This document shows, piece by piece, positions 31,240 through 37,323 of a DNA stretch of 37,323 bases; the first letter of the stretch is position 1; the number at the start of each line of letters is the position of its first letter. The translations under genes and the position numbers were made by a program. The notes below the pieces were generated by a model, which saw only the letters and a program-made list of their open reading frames with translations, searched no databases and was not told the DNA's origin. Origin of the DNA: Thermoproteota archaeon. Its GTDB lineage: Archaea > Thermoproteota > Nitrososphaeria_A > Caldarchaeales > Calditenuaceae. The stretch is taken from positions 38,797 through 76,119 of the forward strand of contig JAUQPU010000006.1 of the NCBI GenBank assembly GCA_030550235.1, read 5' to 3'.

Positions 31240-33183
31240 TTAGCTGGGGCTCTTAGGCGATTTGCTTCTCCAGAAGTCTATGAGGGGTAGCCAGACTGTC
31301 ATCACCGAGCCTCCCCTATTAGCCCATGCATAATACGGTATAGCCTTCACAACGGCCCTTCTCCTAGCTAGCATCGGCGCGTCGAGGCTTCTGTAGAGCT
31401 TCTCCCGCCAGCCCGCTGAATCAATCAATCTGGCGTTAAAGGAGAGCACAGTCACACCACCAAGCAAACCTCTCCTGAACACCTCTTTAGAAATGGTCCT
31501 CCCCTCCAAAGCTACCATCCTCGGGTCCACCGTATTGTCGACGCTCTCAACACAGTAGACCAGTGGACCACGTGTCAGTGCTACTTGTCCGATGTTGTTT
31601 CTCAGGTAGGGGTGTGAGGCTTTCATCTTGACGCTCATCGGGTAGCTGGCCTTGATGACTGTCTTGCCGCGCCACCTCCTTTTAAGCTCGAGATATGTTG
31701 AGAGGCGTGGTCTATACACTCGGCCATCAACCCTGACGCTGGGAGCCTCGCACCACCCTGGGATTCTGAGGAGAATTGAGAAGGTGGCAGGTTCCTCTGT
31801 CTCAACAGTCAGCTTGACCTCACCACTCCAGGGATAGCTTGTCTCCTGCCTAAACACGGCCTCGACACCATCAAGCTTCAAGGCTGTCTTGCTTGTGCCG
31901 TATAGGTGCACCCAGAGCCCCTTCTCAGAAGTCGAGTAGAAGTATCCTGGGAGTGAGGCGAGGAGCCTAGCTATGTTTGGTGGGCAGCAGGCGCAGGGGA
32001 ACCATGGAGACCTCATGTATCCGCCGCTAGAGGCGAGGGGGTTCATGTAGAAGTATTGCTTCCCGTCAAGCGAGACTCCGGATAGGATGGAGTTGTAGAG
32101 CGTCAGCTCCATAACGTCGGCGAACCGGGCCTCTGCTGTCGCCAGCAGCATCCTCCAGTTCCACATGAAGCTAGCTATAGCTGCGCAGGTCTCCGCATAG
32201 GCCCTCTCGTTGGGTAGCTCATAGTCCTCTCCGAAAGCCTCAGAGACGTAACGGGAACCCGCCGCACCAGTGATGTACATCTTCCTCTCGACAAAACTCC
32301 GCCAAAGCCTCTCCATAGCCCATAGAAGAGCCTCCTCTCCACTCTCCATGTACAGGTCCGTGACGCCGCAGTTGAGATAAAGCGCCCTTACAGCATGGCC
32401 TACAATCTCGTCAAGCTCGCGGACAGGCTTATGGTCCACAAAGTATGATGCTCCTCCCAGAATCCTGTAGAGCGCGTTGTTCAGCCGATCCTCAGGGGAG
32501 GGTCTGAGGCTATCTCTCCCTCTCTCGTTTATGAAGAACTCTGCGGTTTTGAGATACTTCCTCTCGCCCGTCTCCCTGTAGAGCTCGATTAAGGCCATCT
32601 CGATTTCCGGGTGTCCGCAGACGCCTCTTATGCCGTCGGGATTGAATTCTTTGGATATCAGGTCTGCCAGCTTTAGGGCTGCGTGGAATAGCTTGGTTTC
32701 TCCGGTCGACCTGTGAAGCGCTATGGCCCCTTGTATCAGGTGGCCAGCGCAGTAGAGCTCGTGGTCGAATGTGAGGTTTTTCCAGCGCCTCTCCGGCGCG
32801 CCGTGATGCTCAGTGAAGAGATATCCATCCTCCTCCTGCGAGGCTACAATGTCGTCTATAACACTCTCTACGACTCCTTTCAACTTATCCTCCTTACTTT
32901 TGGCGAAGTAGAAGCCGCATGCCTCCAGCCACTTGTAGACATCTGAGTCGTCGAACGGGAAGACTGAGCGGGTGGGCCTCTCAGAGGACCTCCCAGCCGC
33001 CCATCTAAACCTCTTAAGCCTGTCACTCTCCTCCAGCATTCTATACTGGTGCCGGATCGCCGCTCTAGCAGTCTCCCCAACCCATCTTTCCCAGAACCCA
33101 CCAACTATGTCGACACAGTCTAAGGGCACAGGTCTTAAACGGGCATGGGGACTCCTCGAAACTTCAACCACGTTAACCGGCAT
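31240..33183 (-). CDS. GH127 beta-L-arabinofuranosidase-like glycoside hydrolase
   Basis: 647-residue protein of the former DUF1680 family, now GH127, with an (alpha/alpha)6 barrel and C-terminal beta domains. The zinc and catalytic site is recognisable by comparison with bifidobacterial HypBA1: VSEAFGEDYELPN (Glu315/319 region), AYAETCA (Glu331, Cys333) and CACCPPNIAR with Cys399-Cys400, the latter pair holding the nucleophilic Cys. Family members release L-arabinofuranose from plant glycans and glycoproteins. There is no signal peptide, so it would act on imported oligosaccharides. Some DUF1680 proteins have other sugar specificities, so arabinose is likely but not certain. A TATA box lies 32 bases before the ATG. 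Confidence 0.9.
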   Translation of the reverse strand: MPVNVVEVSRSPHARLRPVPLDCVDIVGGFWERWVGETARAAIRHQYRMLEESDRLKRFRWAAGRSSERPTRSVFPFDDSDVYKWLEACGFYFAKSKEDKLKGVVESVIDDIVASQEEDGYLFTEHHGAPERRWKNLTFDHELYCAGHLIQGAIALHRSTGETKLFHAALKLADLISKEFNPDGIRGVCGHPEIEMALIELYRETGERKYLKTAEFFINERGRDSLRPSPEDRLNNALYRILGGASYFVDHKPVRELDEIVGHAVRALYLNCGVTDLYMESGEEALLWAMERLWRSFVERKMYITGAAGSRYVSEAFGEDYELPNERAYAETCAAIASFMWNWRMLLATAEARFADVMELTLYNSILSGVSLDGKQYFYMNPLASSGGYMRSPWFPCACCPPNIARLLASLPGYFYSTSEKGLWVHLYGTSKTALKLDGVEAVFRQETSYPWSGEVKLTVETEEPATFSILLRIPGWCEAPSVRVDGRVYRPRLSTYLELKRRWRGKTVIKASYPMSVKMKASHPYLRNNIGQVALTRGPLVYCVESVDNTVDPRMVALEGRTISKEVFRRGLLGGVTVLSFNARLIDSAGWREKLYRSLDAPMLARRRAVVKAIPYYAWANRGGSVMTVWLPLIDFWRSKSPKSPS

Positions 33184-33209
33184 TCAAAATTCTTCGCATT
33201 CTACCCCAA

Positions 33210-33224
33210 GATATACTTTAAAAG
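33210..33224 (-). promoter_or_regulatory. TATA box of the GH127 gene
   Basis: On the minus strand TCTTTTAAAGTATAT is centred about 32 bases before ATG 33183. Confidence 0.4.
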
Positions 33225-33286
33225 AGCCGCCTCAGATATCCCATCGATCCTTCCCTATTCACATGAATCGATACGTCATGTGACGC

Positions 33287-33311
33287 TTAAGACCATCTAC
33301 AAAGGTCTTGA
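33287..33311 (+). other. Small hairpin in the GH127-tpiA gap
   Basis: The arms AAGACC (33289-33294) and GGTCTT (33304-33309) pair around a 9-base loop, and one wobble and one further pair extend the stem. The 10-base word AATATTTCAG occurs twice downstream (33316 and 33371). No function can be assigned. Confidence 0.3.
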
Positions 33312-33410
33312 CGACAATATTTCAGCCGATGTGTGTGAAACTGTCATTCTTCTATAGCAGGCAGTACTAAAATATTTCAGAGACACCCACAAGATGACTA
33401 GGAGCATCCG

Positions 33411-33475
33411 ACGGGTGTAGCTCGGTCGGTGCGTTGTAACTCCCAGAACCATTCGCGGGTCGAGGCGCCCTATTC
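33411..33475 (+). ncRNA. tRNA-like or SRP-Alu-like structured segment, unidentified
   Basis: The only gene-free stretch over 300 bases in the window (33184-33619) contains this GC-rich block. Its 5' part, GGGTGTAGCTCGGTCGG, looks like a tRNA acceptor and D arm, and later GCGGGTCGAG recalls a T arm, but the D and anticodon stems do not pair, so it is not an intact tRNA. GGGTG (33413-33417) pairs with CGCCC (33466-33470), closing a domain that contains TGTAAC, the loop motif of archaeal SRP RNA Alu domains. There is no room for the rest of an SRP RNA before tpiA and no S-domain motif. It may be a degraded tRNA or a small structured RNA or leader. The rest of the gap holds only short random frames. 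Confidence 0.25.
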
Positions 33476-33553
33476 CACTAATCGTTGAAGGGAGGGAAGA
33501 GGAACTGATGGAAGCCAAAGAATCAATGAGTATGTCTTTACGAAAGGGTCTGA

Positions 33554-34979
<1,426 letters not shown>

Positions 34980-35002
34980 TCTGAAGATTGGCTGTGGCGT
35001 GT

Positions 35003-35015
35003 CTCATTTATACCC
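35003..35015 (-). promoter_or_regulatory. TATA box of the 34308-34979 gene
   Basis: On the minus strand GGGTATAAATGAG is centred 30 bases before TTG 34979. It supports this start and that this is a real gene. Confidence 0.5.
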
Positions 35016-35068
35016 GTTGGTTTTGAAAGTGTGGTTTTATTGTGTAAAATTATTGTTTAAGCAGTGAA

Positions 35069-35080
35069 GTTAAATATAAC
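35069..35080 (+). promoter_or_regulatory. TATA box of the phnDCE operon
   Basis: GTTAAATATAAC is centred 26 bases before ATG 35101. A second TTATAA at about 35085 is too close to the ATG to be the main element. Confidence 0.45.
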
Positions 35081-35100
35081 GGCGTTATAAACTCCCATGC

Positions 35101-36033
35101 ATGAACAGGAAAACCGTCATCACAATCTCCGCCGCGGTCGTCATCCTGGCCGCCGTAGCACTCAGCCTTCAAACCTTCCTGCCGAGGCCAACTATCTCCA
35201 AGATAATAATTGCAATTCAGCCGACCCAGAACCCCTTAGACATCTCCGAGTCATCTAAGAGTCTCAAGGAGTTCCTAGAGAAGAGACTGGGAATTCCGGT
35301 GGAGGTCTACATCCCAACCGACTATGCAGGTGTAATTGAGGGGTTGAGGTTTAAGAATGTCCAAGTGGCCTTGATGGGCTCCTGGCCTGCTTATCTAGCA
35401 GTCAAGAATGCCGGTGCCGAGTTGCTGCTCGCAGAGGTCAGAACAGTCGCAATTGACGGGGAGAAGGTCAACGCAACATACTACTACTCCTACTGGATTG
35501 TTCTAAAGGAGACGCCTTACAAATCGCTTGAGGAGCTGAGAGGGAGGCGGGTCTGCTTTCCCAGCCCACTCTCCTCATCGGGATACTTAGCTCCTATGGC
35601 GAGACTGGTTGAGCTTGGACTCCTCAACCATGGAGAGGGGGGTGAGGTTGACCCGCGTGGGTTCTTCGGAGAGGTGGTCTTCGGCGGAGGATATGGCCAG
35701 TGCTTTGAGGCCCTACGTGCGGGGCAGGTTGACGTGACAGTCATGGCTGGGGATGTATCCTATGAGCTTTACACAAAGGCCATGGAGTCGTCCAGAGTTC
35801 TAGAGACCCAGGGCCCACTCCCCTCCCACACCGTTGTAGTCTCACAAGACCTACCCGCAGACCTAAAGCATAGGCTGAGGGAGGCCTTCATGGAGCTCTC
35901 AAACCCCGAGTATAGAGACTTGATGAAGAAAATGGTCTCGGCACTATTCGTCGGGTTCGAGTCGAAGACAGACACAGAACACTTTAGCTCCCTCGAGAGG
36001 TACATTGAGGAGACAGGGTTACGGTATAGTTGA
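35101..36033 (+). CDS. phnD: Phosphonate/phosphite ABC transporter binding protein
   Basis: PhnD-type solute-binding protein, 310 residues. A hydrophobic N-terminal helix (about 5-27) anchors it outside the membrane. The binding-site motif PSPLSSSGYLAP (154-165) matches the SxSGYL loop that holds the phosphonate oxygens in PhnD/PtxB/HtxB proteins. VALMGSWPAYLA and QVDVTVMAGDVSYE are the expected flanking segments. Binding proteins of this kind take phosphonates, phosphite or hypophosphite; the sequence does not tell which. The phnC TTG overlaps its stop as TTGA. No phosphonate-degrading gene is present in the window. Confidence 0.9.
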   Translation: MNRKTVITISAAVVILAAVALSLQTFLPRPTISKIIIAIQPTQNPLDISESSKSLKEFLEKRLGIPVEVYIPTDYAGVIEGLRFKNVQVALMGSWPAYLAVKNAGAELLLAEVRTVAIDGEKVNATYYYSYWIVLKETPYKSLEELRGRRVCFPSPLSSSGYLAPMARLVELGLLNHGEGGEVDPRGFFGEVVFGGGYGQCFEALRAGQVDVTVMAGDVSYELYTKAMESSRVLETQGPLPSHTVVVSQDLPADLKHRLREAFMELSNPEYRDLMKKMVSALFVGFESKTDTEHFSSLERYIEETGLRYS

Positions 36034-36764
36034 GCAGCCTCCTAGAGGCCAGAGAAGTCTGGTTCACATACGACTCAAGAAACTACACCCTCAGAGACGT
36101 ATCCCTCCAAATCGAGGAGGGGAAGATCTACATGATATTCGGAAGAAGCGGCGCTGGTAAAACAACATTGTTAAAGATTTTGAAAGGAATACTCAAACCC
36201 ACGCGCGGAATGGTATTCTTTAGGGGCCAGCCGATAAACTCAAGCGAGACTGCTAGGAGAGTGTATAGCATAGTCGGCTACATTCCACAGGGGTTCGGCA
36301 TCGTCTCTAATGTCTCAGTCATGGACAACGTCTTAGTCGGGGCCCTCTCAAGAGTCCCTATACTCCACTCTCTAATGGGCCAGTTCCCTAGGGAGGAGGT
36401 AGAGAGGGCTGAGGAGATTATAGAGATGATGGGGCTGAGCCGGTTCAAGTATCAAAAAGCGTCGCAGCTGAGTGGGGGGCAGAGGCAGAGGGTCGCCATA
36501 GCTAGGGCCTTAATGCAGAAGCCTAAGGTCATACTTGCAGACGAGTTTGTAAGCCAGCTTGACCTCCTAACAGCTATCGAGGTCCTGGACGTCTTCCGAC
36601 GACTCGCCGACGAGAAGGGCATAGCCACAGCAATCACCAGCCACGACATCCATCTCGCCTCTAGATACGCCGACCAAGTGCTGGTGCTGAAGAACGGCGA
36701 ATTCACACTACGCAAGGATGGGAGGAGTGTCTCAGAGTCGGAGCTAGTCATGGCGTTAAGGTGA
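36030..36764 (+). CDS. phnC: Phosphonate/phosphite ABC transporter ATPase
   Basis: 244-residue ABC ATPase. Walker A is GRSGAGKTT (38-46), the Q-loop lies in YIPQGFGIV, the signature is LSGGQRQRVAIARAL (147-161) and Walker B is VILADEFVSQLD (167-178), with the switch His in ITSHDIHLAS. The D-loop region reads DEF where almost all ABC ATPases have DEP; the catalytic Glu172 is intact. It starts with TTG overlapping phnD by 4 bases and ends in a 4-base overlap with the permease gene, so the three are one operon. PhnC-like ATPases resemble other import ATPases, but the operon order fixes the name. Confidence 0.9.
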   Translation: MSSLLEAREVWFTYDSRNYTLRDVSLQIEEGKIYMIFGRSGAGKTTLLKILKGILKPTRGMVFFRGQPINSSETARRVYSIVGYIPQGFGIVSNVSVMDNVLVGALSRVPILHSLMGQFPREEVERAEEIIEMMGLSRFKYQKASQLSGGQRQRVAIARALMQKPKVILADEFVSQLDLLTAIEVLDVFRRLADEKGIATAITSHDIHLASRYADQVLVLKNGEFTLRKDGRSVSESELVMALR

Positions 36765-37323
36765 GACCCGTCTTGAGGTTTAAGATTAGGTGGTGGATAG
36801 CCATACTTGTTTTCTTCATCCTCGCTCTGTGGCAGGTCGGGTTCTTCGACCTGGGTAGACTAGCGAAGATCCAGAATATCGGCCCGTTCCTAGCCGAGAT
36901 GTTCCCACCAGACCCCACTATTCTTCCACAAGCCCTCTCCACAATCTACGAGAGCATAGTCATGGCGTTTGCGGGGACGCTGATTGGGGGTGCTTTGGCC
37001 CTTTGCCTAGCCATTTTTAGCGCAAGACTCCTCGCTCCCCCTCCAGTAAGGATGTTATTCCGCACAATACTTGCGCTAATCAGGACTATACCAGCGATAC
37101 TCTGGGCTCTTGTCTTCGTTGTCGTCGCGGGTTTCGGGCCTTTTGCTGGTGTCCTCGCACTGGCATTCTACACGACTGGCTATCTTGGGAAGCTCTTCTA
37201 CGAGGCTTTCGACTCAGTGAGCAGCGAGGTTCTTGAGGCTGTAAGGGGGGTTGGGGCATCGAGGCTCCAGCAGCTTAGATTCGCAATCCTCCCTGAATCA
37301 GCCAACTACATTCTAAGCCAGCT
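36761..37323 (+). CDS. phnE: Phosphonate/phosphite ABC transporter permease, 3' end outside the window
   Basis: The frame opens at GTG 36761, overlapping the phnC stop as GTGA, and is open to the last base, giving 187 residues with no stop. It has a membrane segment at about 11-24, another around 67-88, and hydrophobic stretches at about 113-139. The permease coupling region EVLEAVRGVGASRLQQLRFA is the EAA-type loop, and LIRTIPAILWALVFVVVAGFG is typical of PhnE. The truncation is only the window edge, not a broken gene. It completes the phnDCE operon. Confidence 0.9.
   Translation, partial: MRPVLRFKIRWWIAILVFFILALWQVGFFDLGRLAKIQNIGPFLAEMFPPDPTILPQALSTIYESIVMAFAGTLIGGALALCLAIFSARLLAPPPVRMLFRTILALIRTIPAILWALVFVVVAGFGPFAGVLALAFYTTGYLGKLFYEAFDSVSSEVLEAVRGVGASRLQQLRFAILPESANYILSQ

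Noticed and set aside
33145-33357. 70-codon frame at the start of the GH127-tpiA gap
   Set aside because: It begins inside the GH127 gene on the opposite strand and crosses its promoter, with no ribosome site or coding character.
33411-33475. Complete SRP RNA or intact tRNA gene
   Set aside because: The D-arm and anticodon stems do not pair, so it is not an intact tRNA. A full SRP RNA of about 300 bases would run through the tpiA coding region and the S-domain motif is missing.
36761-37323. Truncated phnE pseudogene
   Set aside because: The frame is open to the last base of the window; the missing end is only the window boundary.

Overview
The window is a gene-dense stretch of an archaeal chromosome, most likely a thermophilic member of the Thermoproteota/TACK group. 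The placement rests on ABCE1, RNA polymerase subunit N next to enolase and ribosomal protein uS2, a multi-OB RPA-like protein, a THUMP tRNA methyltransferase, a Sulfolobus-type large malate synthase and a LysW-dependent amino-acid pathway. The enolase glycine loop (PLGNVLGGGKHAG) and the separate LysX and ArgX ligases suggest the Nitrososphaeria/Caldarchaeales side or a close relative. That finer placement is inference. GTG and TTG starts are common. Genes at the head of a transcript usually have a TATA-like box about 25-33 nt before the start codon, which fits leaderless mRNAs.

Layout. 1-1.7 kb: the tail of a coiled-coil protein, then a membrane-tethered winged-helix protein. 1.7-9.3 kb: amino-acid biosynthesis, with argH on the plus strand converging on a minus-strand cluster argX-lysY-lysZ and lysW-lysX-lysJ-lysK. 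It holds the whole carrier-protein part of the lysine route, plus the ArgX and ArgH needed for arginine. 9.4-12.5 kb: an unknown conserved-looking protein divergent from the ribosome-recycling ATPase ABCE1, then another unknown. 12.5-14.8 kb: a polar amino-acid ABC importer. 15.0-17.3 kb: a small helical orphan, a stand-alone PqqD-like protein, an LsrF-type aldolase/thiolase and an anchored thermonuclease on a Thr-rich stalk. 17.4-19.8 kb: a molybdenum hydroxylase large subunit without its partners. 19.9-23.2 kb: tRNA methyltransferase, then rpsB, eno and rpoN. 23.3-25.4 kb: a single-domain KaiC-like ATPase and the RPA-like protein, overlapping tail to tail.

26.0-33.2 kb may be one metabolic unit: a LutB/LutA-like fusion with LutC (2-hydroxy-acid oxidation), a divergent malate synthase, and a GH127 beta-L-arabinofuranosidase ending 3 bp from malate synthase. 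With the molybdenum hydroxylase subunit these could supply parts of a route from arabinose through glycolaldehyde, glycolate and glyoxylate to malate, as known in outline for Sulfolobus pentose catabolism. The linkage is a hypothesis. The window ends with triosephosphate isomerase, an anchored beta-rich protein of unknown role and a PhnDCE-type phosphonate/phosphite importer whose permease runs off the end.

I saw no CRISPR array, insertion sequence, integrase, rRNA or confident tRNA. The only gap over 300 bases (33184-33619) holds a hairpin and a GC-rich tRNA-like/structured segment of unknown nature. No clearly new system stands out. The best leads are the shared lysine/arginine cluster, the putative glyoxylate module, the orphan PqqD-like protein and the tRNA-like element.
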